Of a stretch of 64,000 nucleotides of DNA, positions 41,598-50,510 are shown one piece after another (position 1 is the first letter of the stretch; each line of letters opens with the position of its first letter). Below the pieces are notes generated by a model. It ran no database searches and was not told the origin of the DNA. It saw nothing but the letters and a program-made list of their open reading frames with translations. A program made the translations under genes and the position numbers. The DNA is from an uncultured Clostridium sp. (GTDB lineage: Bacteria; Bacillota; Clostridia; Lachnospirales; Lachnospiraceae), in assembly GCA_900549235.1 (NCBI GenBank), contig URNT01000005.1, positions 1 to 64,000 of the forward strand, written 5' to 3'.

Positions 41598-42857
41598 TTA
41601 CAGCTCGCAGGGGCAGGTGAGCTTTCCTGATACGGCACTTGCGGCGGCTACTGCCGGGCTTGCCAGATAAATTTCTGAATCCACATGGCCCATACGGCCT
41701 ACAAAATTTCGGTTGGTGGTGGAAATACAGCGCTCTCCTGCTGCCAGGATGCCCATATAGCCTCCAAGGCAGGGACCGCAGGTAGGTGTGCTCACAACGG
41801 CTCCGGCCTGGATAAAGATCTCCAGAAGCCCCTCTCTCATGGCCTGGAGATAGATGGACTGGGTCGCAGGGATTATGATGCAGCGCACACCCTTTGCAAC
41901 CTTTCTCCCCTTTAATACCTCTGCGGCGATCCTCATATCGTCGATGCGTCCATTGGTACAGGAGCCGATCACTGCCTGGTCGATCTTCACCTCACCAGCC
42001 TGGTCGATGGTTTTTGTGTTGGATGGAAGGTGTGGGAATGCTACCGTAGGCTTAAGCTGAGACAGGTCGATCACATAGGTTTCGTCATACTCCGCGTCCT
42101 CGTCTGCCTCATATACGGTAAATTCACGTTTGGAATGTTCCTTCATATACTGGATGGCCAGGTCGTCTACCGGGAAGATGCCGTTCTTTCCACCGGCCTC
42201 GATGGCCATATTGCAGATGGTAAAACGGTCGTCCATAGAGAGGTTTTTAACCCCTTCACCGGTAAATTCCATGGATTTATAAAGGGCGCCGTCTACGCCG
42301 ATCATACCAATGATATGTAAAATCACATCCTTGCCGCTGACCCACTTAGAGGGCTTTCCTACCAGCTCAAACTTAATGGCGGAGGGTACCTTAAACCATG
42401 CCTTTCCTGTTACCATGGCGGCTGCCATATCCGTACTTCCCACACCGGTGGAAAATGCTCCCAGGGCGCCGTAGGTGCAGGTATGGGAATCTGCGCCGAT
42501 CATCAGGTCTCCGGCCACTACCAGTCCCTTTTCCGGAAGCAGGGCGTGTTCGATACCCATCTCTCCTACGTCGAAATAATTGCTGATCTCATGGGTACAG
42601 GCAAACTCCCGGCAGCACTTGCAGTTTTCTGCTGATTTAATGTCCTTGTTTGGGATGAAATGATCCATCACAAGGGCGATCTTGTCTTTATCAAATACGG
42701 ACTTCCTGTCCATTTTTTTCATCTCGTTAATCGCTACCGGAGAGGTGATGTCATTACCCAGCACCAGATCAAGATCTGCCTCGATCAGCTGTCCTGCCTT
42801 TACCTCTGCCAGTCCCGCATGGGCTGCCAGGATCTTCTGGCTCATGGTCATTCCCAT
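41598..42857 (-). CDS. leuC: 3-isopropylmalate dehydratase large subunit (LeuC-type)
   Basis: 4Fe-4S hydro-lyase subunit of 419 aa, the shorter LeuC class usual in Clostridia. Cluster ligands are visible in IGSCTNGRIDDMRIA and STPTCGPCLGGYMG; active-site elements include DHFIPNKDIKSAENC, MIGADSHTCTYGALGAFSTGVGSTD and NRNFVGRMGHVDSEIYLASP. AGGAGG lies 9 nt before the start. It forms an operon with leuD and diverges from a LysR gene at 42978. The family assignment is firm; the exact substrate is less so. Confidence 0.93.
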   Translation of the reverse strand: MGMTMSQKILAAHAGLAEVKAGQLIEADLDLVLGNDITSPVAINEMKKMDRKSVFDKDKIALVMDHFIPNKDIKSAENCKCCREFACTHEISNYFDVGEMGIEHALLPEKGLVVAGDLMIGADSHTCTYGALGAFSTGVGSTDMAAAMVTGKAWFKVPSAIKFELVGKPSKWVSGKDVILHIIGMIGVDGALYKSMEFTGEGVKNLSMDDRFTICNMAIEAGGKNGIFPVDDLAIQYMKEHSKREFTVYEADEDAEYDETYVIDLSQLKPTVAFPHLPSNTKTIDQAGEVKIDQAVIGSCTNGRIDDMRIAAEVLKGRKVAKGVRCIIIPATQSIYLQAMREGLLEIFIQAGAVVSTPTCGPCLGGYMGILAAGERCISTTNRNFVGRMGHVDSEIYLASPAVAAASAVSGKLTCPCEL

Positions 42858-42977
42858 AATTTATATCCTCCTTATTGCTCTTATCTGTGCTTTACATTTT
42901 AGCACAGGTGCTGTTATAATAAAAATACATAATACGAATGGAATATATGAAAAATTGTTATAGTGAGGGGAATGAAT

Positions 42978-43859
42978 ATGGAACAGAACCTGTCTCAGTA
43001 CAAGATCTTTTACGAGGTAGCGAAGGCCGGAAATATATCAAAGGCCGCCAAGGAGCTTTATATCAGCCAGCCTGCCATCAGCAAGGCCATCAGCAAGTTA
43101 GAGGACAGCCTGGGACTCTCTCTCTTTACCAGAAGTTCCCGGGGGGTGCAGCTTACCTCTGAGGGGGAGATTCTTTTTGAACACACCAGGGAAGCCTTTG
43201 ACGCCTTAAACCGGGGGGAGGAAGAATTAAAAAGAATCCAGGAATTTGACATCGGCCACCTGCGGATCGGAGTCAGCAATACCCTGTGCAAATACGTGCT
43301 CCTGCCTTATCTTAAAACCTTTATCGACCAGTATCCTCATATGAAGGTGACCATCGAAAGCCAGGATACGGCCCAGACCCTTCTCAGACTGGAACAGCAG
43401 AAGCTGGATCTGGGGCTGGTGGCGGAGCCCTCCATGAAAAGAGAGCTGAATTTCATTCCGGTTATGGATATTCAGGACGTTTTTGTCGCCACTCCCGCCT
43501 ATCTGGAAAATCTCTATGTCAGAGAAGGCCGCCACACCAATCCCTTTGAAACCGGCAATATTATGCTCCTGGACCAGAGCAATATGACCCGCCGCCATGT
43601 AGATGAATATATGGCCGAGGCCCACATAAGCCCCCGCCAGGTTCTTGAGGTTACCACCATGGATCTCCTCATCGAATTTTCCAGGATCGGTCTGGGGATC
43701 GGCTGCGTATTAAAGGAGCTGGTGCAGAAAGAACTTGACAGCGGCGCCCTGGTGGAGATCCCCCTGGAAATGCCCATCCACCGCCGGACCATCGGCTTCG
43801 CCAGCCACCCGGCTAACCAAGCCATGGCCCTTAAGACATTTTTGGAGTTTTTGTATTAG
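42978..43859 (+). CDS. LysR-family transcriptional regulator, divergent from leuCD
   Basis: Regulator of 293 aa. The HTH is KAGNISKAAKELYISQPAISKAISKLEDSLGLSLFTRSSRG (about 15-55) and the effector domain follows from about 88 (LRIGVSNTLCKYVLLPYL). The start at 42978 (MEQNLSQY) is chosen because GAGGGG lies 7 nt upstream; the frame is open to a GTG at 42963 that overlaps this site. Divergence from leuC over 120 bp suggests it controls leuCD. Confidence 0.92.
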   Translation: MEQNLSQYKIFYEVAKAGNISKAAKELYISQPAISKAISKLEDSLGLSLFTRSSRGVQLTSEGEILFEHTREAFDALNRGEEELKRIQEFDIGHLRIGVSNTLCKYVLLPYLKTFIDQYPHMKVTIESQDTAQTLLRLEQQKLDLGLVAEPSMKRELNFIPVMDIQDVFVATPAYLENLYVREGRHTNPFETGNIMLLDQSNMTRRHVDEYMAEAHISPRQVLEVTTMDLLIEFSRIGLGIGCVLKELVQKELDSGALVEIPLEMPIHRRTIGFASHPANQAMALKTFLEFLY

Positions 43860-43957
43860 AATAAACCGCAAATGGAATCATCGCTGTGGGCGGAGGGAAG
43901 ATGAATACAACGGCAGGTCACATCTCCGCAGTCAAATGATACCTTATCTATTCTTTC

Positions 43958-45133
43958 CTACCAATACGTATCCCAATCCTTCCCCAGCCTCATAAGCCCT
44001 TCCATATAGAAGTAATCCCCCCAGGTATTGCACTCATCCACTCCCCTATTGGTGCAGGGATTTCCTGCGGAGGCTCTTGCGTAAGTCCCATGGAGCAGAA
44101 GCCCGTTGGAATCATACCCGGGTTTTACGGCGCAGTGATCTGCCAGGGCTTTCATCAGACGACGGGCCATAGCGCTGTAATAAGCAGCTTCATCCTTAGG
44201 AAGATATTTTGCCATCTCAAGCATACCGCAGGCAGCGATGACTGCTGCGGAGGAATCCCTCGGCTCGGTGCTTCCGTCGTCGAAGTCAAAATCCCAGTAA
44301 GGGATCAGATCGGAAGGCAGATGCTCCAGGAAGTAATCGGTTACCTTTTTGAAAATATCGATATAACGCTCATCCCGGATCACCTTGTAGCTTAAGGCGC
44401 TTCCGTAGATACCCCAGGCCTGGCCCCGGCTCCAGGCAGAGCCATTGCGGTTGCCCTGGTGGGTCACGCCCTTTACCGCCTCTCCTGTCTCAGGATCAAA
44501 GAAATAGGTGTGATAGGTGGAATGATCCGGTCGGATCACATATTCCATGGCGGTCTGTATGTGAGCCTGGGCCTTCTGCCGGTATGTCTCGTTCCCGGTC
44601 ACCTCAGAAGCCCAGAACAGCAGAGGCATATTTAACAGGCAGTCAATGATCAGCCGGTAATTGTCCTTTGCCCCAAGGGCCCCCCAGGCCTGGAAAAACT
44701 GTCCCTTTTCCTGGAACCGCCCCATAAGGCTGTCGGCAGCCATAAGAGCCGCCTTCTTTGCGGTTTCATTGCCCGTAAGCTTCCATGCGGCCACACAGGA
44801 GGGAGTGTATAAAAATCCCATGTCATGGTGATCCACATCCACACGCTTTGTAATGCGCTCCAGGAAGCTTTCTACCTGCACCTCTCCCGCCGCCTTAAAG
44901 GCCGGATCCCCGGTCTCCTCGTAAGCTAACCAGATCTCTCCCGTCCAGAAGCCGGTGGTCCACTCCACATTAGGAGTCTGGGGATAGCGGTTATTCTGGC
45001 TGTTGGAATCCGGGAACCGGTCTGTAAACTCTCCCAGGTTTCTCTTAACAAGCTCCGCCGCCTGCCTAAGGCCTGCTGCCGCCTCCTGATCTGTCATTTC
45101 TTCATATGTAAGTAAACTGGTTTTTGTCTGCAT
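43958..45133 (-). CDS. Unsaturated glucuronyl hydrolase (GH88)
   Basis: GH88 enzyme of 391 aa that hydrates and releases the 4,5-unsaturated uronate left by polysaccharide lyases from oligosaccharide non-reducing ends. The two catalytic Asp residues are in DHHDMGFLYTP (Asp104) and LIIDCLLNMPLLFWA (Asp164). Other signatures are NVEWTTGFWTGEIWLAYE, HQGNRNGSAWSRGQAWGIYG and YWDFDFDDGSTEPRDSSAAVIAA. No signal peptide. GGAGGAG precedes the start. Last gene of the YesMN-ABC-heparinase locus, 19 bp after the lyase gene. The pairing with a heparinase II/III-like lyase points to glycosaminoglycans. Confidence 0.95.
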   Translation of the reverse strand: MQTKTSLLTYEEMTDQEAAAGLRQAAELVKRNLGEFTDRFPDSNSQNNRYPQTPNVEWTTGFWTGEIWLAYEETGDPAFKAAGEVQVESFLERITKRVDVDHHDMGFLYTPSCVAAWKLTGNETAKKAALMAADSLMGRFQEKGQFFQAWGALGAKDNYRLIIDCLLNMPLLFWASEVTGNETYRQKAQAHIQTAMEYVIRPDHSTYHTYFFDPETGEAVKGVTHQGNRNGSAWSRGQAWGIYGSALSYKVIRDERYIDIFKKVTDYFLEHLPSDLIPYWDFDFDDGSTEPRDSSAAVIAACGMLEMAKYLPKDEAAYYSAMARRLMKALADHCAVKPGYDSNGLLLHGTYARASAGNPCTNRGVDECNTWGDYFYMEGLMRLGKDWDTYW

Positions 45134-45152
45134 ATTGACTCCTCCTCTTAAA

Positions 45153-47183
45153 CTACCACTGAAGTACGGTCATGGCTGAACCGGATCCGCCTTCCTCACA
45201 GACCATCACCCGGCCAAGGCCAAAATGGCCCTCCGCTCCGATGTATTCTGCATCTGCCGCCGTCTCCCTGTGATTCAGCGCCAGGATCCAGGAACGGTCT
45301 CCCTGAGTAATCCGAAGGGCTTCCCCCTCATCGGCTCCAAGCTCCCGCCCGGTTACAGGCGCCACCGCCTTCAGCCTCTCTGCCCTTCCTTCCTCCTGAC
45401 AGAAGATCACTGTCACCAAAGAAGCCGGGAAGGCTGCTTCTTTTCTTAGGGTAAATGCCATTCCTTCCTCCAGGCAGTTGTAATGCTCCGATACCGGGGC
45501 CATTTCCCCGGTTACCGTAACCCCTTCGGTTACAGGCACAAACCAGGCCCTGGCCTTCTCCCCCTGGTAGGAGAAACCATTTTCCGTCTGTTTCCCGCAG
45601 CCTCTGGGGCTCAGATGGAAGCGCTGGCTCATCTGATGGACACCATTTCCATAAAAAGTATCTGCCACCACATAGATCCCCGTTCCCACGGCCAGGATCC
45701 GGCGGTTTACCAGACAGCCATCCGGAAGATACCCCAGGTGGGAGCCCTGAAGGAATGTGTAAAAATCCTCTCCACTCTCCATCCGCTTCTGTCTCCACTG
45801 ATTCCCCAGAGGAGCCGCGGCACCTGCGATCCCCCAGGAATCGGTACAGACGGTGTATTCCTTTCCGTCGATCAGAGGAACATTGTGGGAGGAGGCGGCT
45901 TTTAAACCCCGGCGCAGGGGGCCGTCTACATAGGTATAGCGCCCGGGATCGATGAGCACATCTTCCCCGCAGACGCACAGCTCCATATGGAGCTTGTCAA
46001 AATGTCCGTGTCCGCCCCCTACGGAGCCATTTTTAAAACGGAAATAGCTGCTTTCCCGGTCCCAGCCGGAGCGCAGACACCAGCTTCCGCTGTCAGGAAG
46101 GGCCATAAAGGTAGTTTCCGGCGTTTTTGCTTTAAGAGCCTCATACCAGGCAGCCTCCTCCCTTGTAAAATCCCATACACTCTCAAAATCTAACACCCGA
46201 TAACCGCAGGCCTTCAGAACGGGGTCCTCCAAAAGAAGGGCCGCCGGAGTCATCACATCCCGCAGGTCTGTCTTGTCGCTGTCGCCGGCGCAGGGCTGAG
46301 TATGATCCGGCTTGATCCACATTAGATTTGCATAGGCCATATCCGCCGCCTTTTCATACAAAATCCCGGGCAGCTCCAGACCCGCTGACCGTCCGGCCCT
46401 TAAAACCTCAAGGACACAGCGCAGAACCTCATTGTGGTACATGGGAGACTGCTCCCAGTGAACGCCATCCTCCATTACCTGAAGCTGCAGTTCCCGCTCC
46501 AGACGGCAGAGAGCCTCCTTTACATACTGCTCCGGACGGTCCGCGCTGTCATCTGTTTCCTCTCCGTACGCCTGATACCAGGCCTCAAAGCTTCCGCCTT
46601 TTACAAGAGCCGTTCCGATAAGAAAGAGCCCATGGCTTTCCAGAACGCCCCAGTTGCTCTTATCGCTGAAATGAGCCTTATGGGCCATAAGATACTCCCC
46701 ATGGCGTACCAGGCCCTGGATAAAGGCCCTCTGCACTTCCTCTGTCACAGCAGCGCTTTCCTTAAAATATTCCATGGCTTTTACCCAGTATTCTCCCCGG
46801 ATTCCCGCCTCAATGGTGCGCCAGGTGGTCTTTACCCGCTCCGGCGTAATGGGATTGTCAGAAAGCCAGGACAAAAGCTCCTTAACAAAGGCAGCTGCAT
46901 ACCTCTCATCTCCCGTCAGCGCCATGGCCTGGCCCAGGCAGATCCAGTAGCGGTGTCGGTTAAACTGATAGATAAATTCGGGATCTCCCTCAGGCATATG
47001 CTGCCAGTCGATCCTTCCCTCAAAGGTTACAGGCTCTGTGGTCTGCTCCATATCCCAGGGCAGATCAAAAAGATAGGTCTGTCCTGCAGCGTCCTCTGCG
47101 ATCCTTAAAATATGCTCACATTCACTGGGCCAGTGCTCTCTGCAAAAGGCCGCCTTCCAGTTTCTTTCCTCTGCTGTCATCAT
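45153..47183 (-). CDS. Heparinase II/III-family polysaccharide lyase
   Basis: Lyase of 676 aa. An alpha/alpha-toroid N-terminal half (about 1-370) has FNRHRYWICLGQAMALTGDERY, TWRTIEAGIRGEYW and SNWGVLESHGLFLIGTAL with HWEQSPMYHNEVL. The Hepar_II_III beta-sandwich half has SVGGGHGHFDKLHMELCV and VLIDPGRYTY. This layout fits PL12/PL33-type heparin/hyaluronan oligosaccharide lyases. No signal peptide is seen, so it most likely acts on imported oligosaccharides, as streptococcal oligohyaluronate lyases do. It lies between the MalG-type permease (12 bp) and GH88 (19 bp). Substrate: heparan sulfate, hyaluronan or alike; not fixed. Confidence 0.9.
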   Translation of the reverse strand: MMTAEERNWKAAFCREHWPSECEHILRIAEDAAGQTYLFDLPWDMEQTTEPVTFEGRIDWQHMPEGDPEFIYQFNRHRYWICLGQAMALTGDERYAAAFVKELLSWLSDNPITPERVKTTWRTIEAGIRGEYWVKAMEYFKESAAVTEEVQRAFIQGLVRHGEYLMAHKAHFSDKSNWGVLESHGLFLIGTALVKGGSFEAWYQAYGEETDDSADRPEQYVKEALCRLERELQLQVMEDGVHWEQSPMYHNEVLRCVLEVLRAGRSAGLELPGILYEKAADMAYANLMWIKPDHTQPCAGDSDKTDLRDVMTPAALLLEDPVLKACGYRVLDFESVWDFTREEAAWYEALKAKTPETTFMALPDSGSWCLRSGWDRESSYFRFKNGSVGGGHGHFDKLHMELCVCGEDVLIDPGRYTYVDGPLRRGLKAASSHNVPLIDGKEYTVCTDSWGIAGAAAPLGNQWRQKRMESGEDFYTFLQGSHLGYLPDGCLVNRRILAVGTGIYVVADTFYGNGVHQMSQRFHLSPRGCGKQTENGFSYQGEKARAWFVPVTEGVTVTGEMAPVSEHYNCLEEGMAFTLRKEAAFPASLVTVIFCQEEGRAERLKAVAPVTGRELGADEGEALRITQGDRSWILALNHRETAADAEYIGAEGHFGLGRVMVCEEGGSGSAMTVLQW

Positions 47184-47195
47184 TTTCCCCTTCCA

Positions 47196-48023
47196 TCAGC
47201 CCTTTACGCCGCCGGCTGTGATTCCCTCTACAAACCATTTCTGGCAAGCCATAAATACAATGATTACAGGAATCAGGGAGCACACAGAAGCTGCCATGAT
47301 CAGAGCATAGTCAGCGCCGTACTGGGAAATGAACATACGGATGCCCAGCTGGATCGTTTTTAACTCGGTACTGTTCAAATAAATCAGAGGGCCCATAAAG
47401 TCATTCCAGATATTTACAAATGTAAAAATAACAAGGGTTGCGATTCCCGGCTTCGCAAGAGGAAGGGCAATCTTCCCAAAGGTCTTATATTCATTGAGGC
47501 CGTCGATGCGGGCCGCCTCCAAAAGCTCATTAGGGATACTGATCATAAACTGGCGCATCAGGAATACGCCGAAGCCTGAGAATGCCTGCATCAGGATCAG
47601 TCCCAGATGGGAATTGCTTAAGTGCAGCTTGGTGATCAGCGCGAACTGAGGCACCATGTAAGCCTGCCAGGGTACGGCAAAGGTAGTAACGGAGATCAGG
47701 AACAGGAAATCCCTTCCCTTAAAATTCACCTTGGAAAAGCCGTAGGCCGCAAAGCAGCTGGTCAGAACCTGCAGAAGGGTGGTCAGCACCGCAATCTTAA
47801 AGGTATTCTTAAAGAAAGTAAGGAGGGGGATCTTCTCCCAGATGATCTCATAGTTCACCCACTGGAAGGTCTCCGGAAAGAGCTTCATGGGGATGCTGAA
47901 CACCTCATTGCTGGTCTTTACGGACGCAAGGAGCATCCACCCAAAGGGAATGGCTACCAATATGGCTGCCACCGTTAAAAGCGTATAGATAAGGACTCTG
48001 CCTTTTGATGATTTAATCTGCAT
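47196..48023 (-). CDS. Sugar ABC transporter permease (MalG type)
   Basis: Inner-membrane permease of 275 aa with six predicted helices. The EAA loop is ELLEAARIDGLNEYKTFGKIALPLAKPG. The C terminus QKWFVEGITAGGVKG is typical. GGAGGAAGGC precedes the start, 11 bp after the partner permease. It works with the permease at 48035 and the binding protein at 49025 to import glycan oligosaccharides for the downstream lyase and GH88. No ATPase is linked. Confidence 0.94.
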   Translation of the reverse strand: MQIKSSKGRVLIYTLLTVAAILVAIPFGWMLLASVKTSNEVFSIPMKLFPETFQWVNYEIIWEKIPLLTFFKNTFKIAVLTTLLQVLTSCFAAYGFSKVNFKGRDFLFLISVTTFAVPWQAYMVPQFALITKLHLSNSHLGLILMQAFSGFGVFLMRQFMISIPNELLEAARIDGLNEYKTFGKIALPLAKPGIATLVIFTFVNIWNDFMGPLIYLNSTELKTIQLGIRMFISQYGADYALIMAASVCSLIPVIIVFMACQKWFVEGITAGGVKG

Positions 48024-48034
48024 TTGCCTTCCTC

Positions 48035-48928
48035 CTATACATAATCGGTGAACTTCTTCTCGCCTCTGAACTGGATCAGAGTCACGATCAGCACGATAGC
48101 AAAGAGCACAATGGCGCTTGCGCTTGCGTAGCCGAACTTAAAGTCCACAAAAGCTGCGTTGTAGATGTGATTTACCAGTACATTGGTAGCCCGTCCCGGA
48201 CCGCCTCCTGTCATAACGTAGATCAGGTCAAATACTTTGAAGCACTGAATGGTCAGCATAATGGTAACGAAGAAGGTGGTAGGCTTTAACATAGGCAGGG
48301 TAATATAGCGGAACTTCTTAAAGCCGGCAGCTCCGTCGATGCTGGCCGCCTCATAAAGATCCTGGGAAATGCCCTGAAGGGCTGCCAGGTACACTACCAT
48401 ATAATATCCCATGTATTTCCACACGCTGACAATGATGATCACCACCATGGCCCAGTCTGTAGAAGCGCACCACTTAGGCGGATTGGCAATGCCGATAAAC
48501 TTTAAAAATTCATTTACCGGGCCGAACTCCGGCTGGAACAGCATATTCCACACCGCGCCTACCGCTACCAGGGAGGCAACATAGGGGAAGAAAAACGCGG
48601 TTCTGTATACAATGATCCCTTTGATCTTTGAATTTAACATCACAGCGATGAGAAGGGCTGCCACCATGGTCAGGGGAACGGTAAATACCGCGTAGTAAAC
48701 GGTATTAAACACAGAGATCCGAAAGGTGCTGTCGCCTGCCAGCTTTACAAAGTTCTGAAGGCCTACAAACTGCATGGGGGCGTCGGAGCCGTCCCATTTC
48801 ATAACACTTAATACAAACGAAAAGATTACCGGAATAAATATGAATATAAAATAGCCCACGAAATTGGGGAGGATGAAGGAGTATCCTACCAGGTTATTCC
48901 TGAGGGCTTTTTTCTGCTTTCCTGTCAT
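48035..48928 (-). CDS. Sugar ABC transporter permease (MalF type)
   Basis: Inner-membrane permease of 297 aa with six predicted helices, first at about 20-42. The EAA loop is LYEAASIDGAAGFKKFRYITLPML, and EFGPVNEFLKFIGIANPPKW is the large periplasmic loop seen in the MalF-type partner of the other operon. The start at 48928 has GGTGG 5 nt upstream; an in-frame ATG at 48940 is possible. A terminator hairpin (48964-49009) separates it from the binding-protein gene. Confidence 0.93.
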   Translation of the reverse strand: MTGKQKKALRNNLVGYSFILPNFVGYFIFIFIPVIFSFVLSVMKWDGSDAPMQFVGLQNFVKLAGDSTFRISVFNTVYYAVFTVPLTMVAALLIAVMLNSKIKGIIVYRTAFFFPYVASLVAVGAVWNMLFQPEFGPVNEFLKFIGIANPPKWCASTDWAMVVIIIVSVWKYMGYYMVVYLAALQGISQDLYEAASIDGAAGFKKFRYITLPMLKPTTFFVTIMLTIQCFKVFDLIYVMTGGGPGRATNVLVNHIYNAAFVDFKFGYASASAIVLFAIVLIVTLIQFRGEKKFTDYV

Positions 48929-48963
48929 TTTTACCACCATTATCCTTATTTTGGGCGCAAAAA

Positions 48964-49009
48964 GGGCGCCTGACCCAATTTTCAGCTGTTACCCTGCCGT
49001 CAGGCGCCC
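48964..49009 (-). terminator. Intercistronic terminator after the second binding-protein gene
   Basis: GGGCGCCTGAC (48964-48974) and GTCAGGCGCCC (48999-49009) form a perfect 11-bp stem; on minus it is followed by five T residues. It lies within the operon, between the binding-protein gene and the permeases. Confidence 0.88.
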
Positions 49010-49024
49010 CATGCTCTTATAATA

Positions 49025-50380
49025 TTAGTCCTGCTTTGCTTCCTGTGCTCTCTGGTTCATGTTGGCGATACCTGTATCTACATCTTCCTCACCGATCATG
49101 ATCAGGTCATGCTCTTCCTCCAGAACCTTTCTTACTGCTGCCATCTTTGCGTTCAGCGGACGGTCCAGAACCCAGCTTGTAACATTGAGAGCGTCCTTGC
49201 CGTCCTCAGGGAATCCTGGAATCGCTGCCAGCTGCTCTGTGATGGCGTCAGAAGATGCTGCAGGGAACAGGCCGTTCTCAGCCAGTACCATAGCGCCCTC
49301 CTCGCCGGTTACAAATTTAACATACTCCCATGCAAGATCCGGAACGTCAGACTTTGCGTTGATGCCTACAGGAGTGGTGGAACCAACGGTAGCGCCTGCC
49401 TCAGCTGTCTCCGGATGTGGAATGGTGGTTACGCCCCAGTTAAAGTCGAACTTGCCGTCATTCTTATCCTGGATCAGAGTTCCGATAAACCAGGAGCCCA
49501 TGGGCAGCATGGCGCACTGCTGCTGCTCAAATACGCTGATATAGTGGATATTTCCTGTCTTTAAGTTTGCATAGCTCTGAATCACGCCCTCGTCCTGCAT
49601 TCTTAAAGCCTGCTCATAGTATGGCTTCATAAAGCTGTAGTCGTCGCTCATGAGAGTGTTCTGTCCGTCCTGTACAGCCCAGTTAGAAACCAGTGCCTGC
49701 CAGGTGTGGCTGTGGGAGCCGTATACCTTGCTGCTTCCCTCGCCGCTTGTCATCTGCTTTGCCAGAGCCTCATACTCATCCCAAGTCATATCAGCAGATG
49801 GGTACTCTACATTTGCAGCGTCAAAGAGATCCTTGTTGTAGAACAGCATATAGGAGTCTTTTCTAAATGGCAGAGTATAATTGCTGCCGTCCATCTGCAG
49901 CTGCTCTGCTACGCCGCTGTAGATAGAAAGATCTACGCTGTCCTTTGTAATATACTCGTCCAGGTTCAGGAGCTGTCCCTTATCCTTCATGGTAACCTGG
50001 TTCTCAGCGTCCTTTACAAAGATAACGTCCGGATCAGCGTCACCACCTGCCAGCATAACGGTGATCTTGTTGTTGTATTCACCGGATGGAGCATCAACAA
50101 ACTCAACCTCTACCTCCGGGTGCTGTGCGATAAATGCCTCGGTTACAGCTGTAAACTGAGGAGTCGCATCATTGTCCCATACAGAAACGGTCAGCTTCTG
50201 CTTCTCGCCGGAAGCGGCCTCCTCTGCAGCCTCACCCTCCGCTGCTGTTGTATCCCCTGCCTCTGCGGTGGTATCCCCTGCTGCCGCGGTGGTATCCGCT
50301 GTGGAAGACCCGCAGCCTGCTGCCATGGTGGCTGTCATGGCAGTTACCAGTGCCAGAGCTACTGTTTTCTTTAATCTCAT
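49025..50380 (-). CDS. ABC transporter sugar-binding lipoprotein (family 1)
   Basis: Solute-binding lipoprotein of 451 aa. The signal peptide MRLKKTVALALVTAMTATM ends at lipobox AAGC (about residue 22-24), then a Thr/Ala/Glu-rich linker containing three GDTTA-type repeats (about 30-55) that would act as a flexible stalk. The family 1 fold follows (KLTVSVWDNDATPQFTAVTEAF, YTLPFRKDSYMLFYNKDLF, MLPMGSWFIGTL). The start at 50380 has AAGGAGGG 8 nt upstream; the ORF is open to 50404. A possible -10 TATACT lies at 50416-50411 with no good -35, fitting activation by the YesN-type regulator next to it. Confidence 0.92.
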   Translation of the reverse strand: MRLKKTVALALVTAMTATMAAGCGSSTADTTAAAGDTTAEAGDTTAAEGEAAEEAASGEKQKLTVSVWDNDATPQFTAVTEAFIAQHPEVEVEFVDAPSGEYNNKITVMLAGGDADPDVIFVKDAENQVTMKDKGQLLNLDEYITKDSVDLSIYSGVAEQLQMDGSNYTLPFRKDSYMLFYNKDLFDAANVEYPSADMTWDEYEALAKQMTSGEGSSKVYGSHSHTWQALVSNWAVQDGQNTLMSDDYSFMKPYYEQALRMQDEGVIQSYANLKTGNIHYISVFEQQQCAMLPMGSWFIGTLIQDKNDGKFDFNWGVTTIPHPETAEAGATVGSTTPVGINAKSDVPDLAWEYVKFVTGEEGAMVLAENGLFPAASSDAITEQLAAIPGFPEDGKDALNVTSWVLDRPLNAKMAAVRKVLEEEHDLIMIGEEDVDTGIANMNQRAQEAKQD

Positions 50381-50510
50381 AATAAAAACCCTCCTTTTTT
50401 TCATGTCTTAAGTATAGCAGGGTCTTATGAAAAAACGAATCCACCATTCTCACAGGTTTTTGTAATTTTTTCATGTGGATTTTACATTTTCTTGCAATTT
50501 TTTCACATTT

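Noticed and set aside
45328..45978. 216-aa minus-strand frame inside the lyase gene
   Set aside because: It overlaps the heparinase II/III reading frame entirely and has Arg/Pro/Gly-rich shadow composition.
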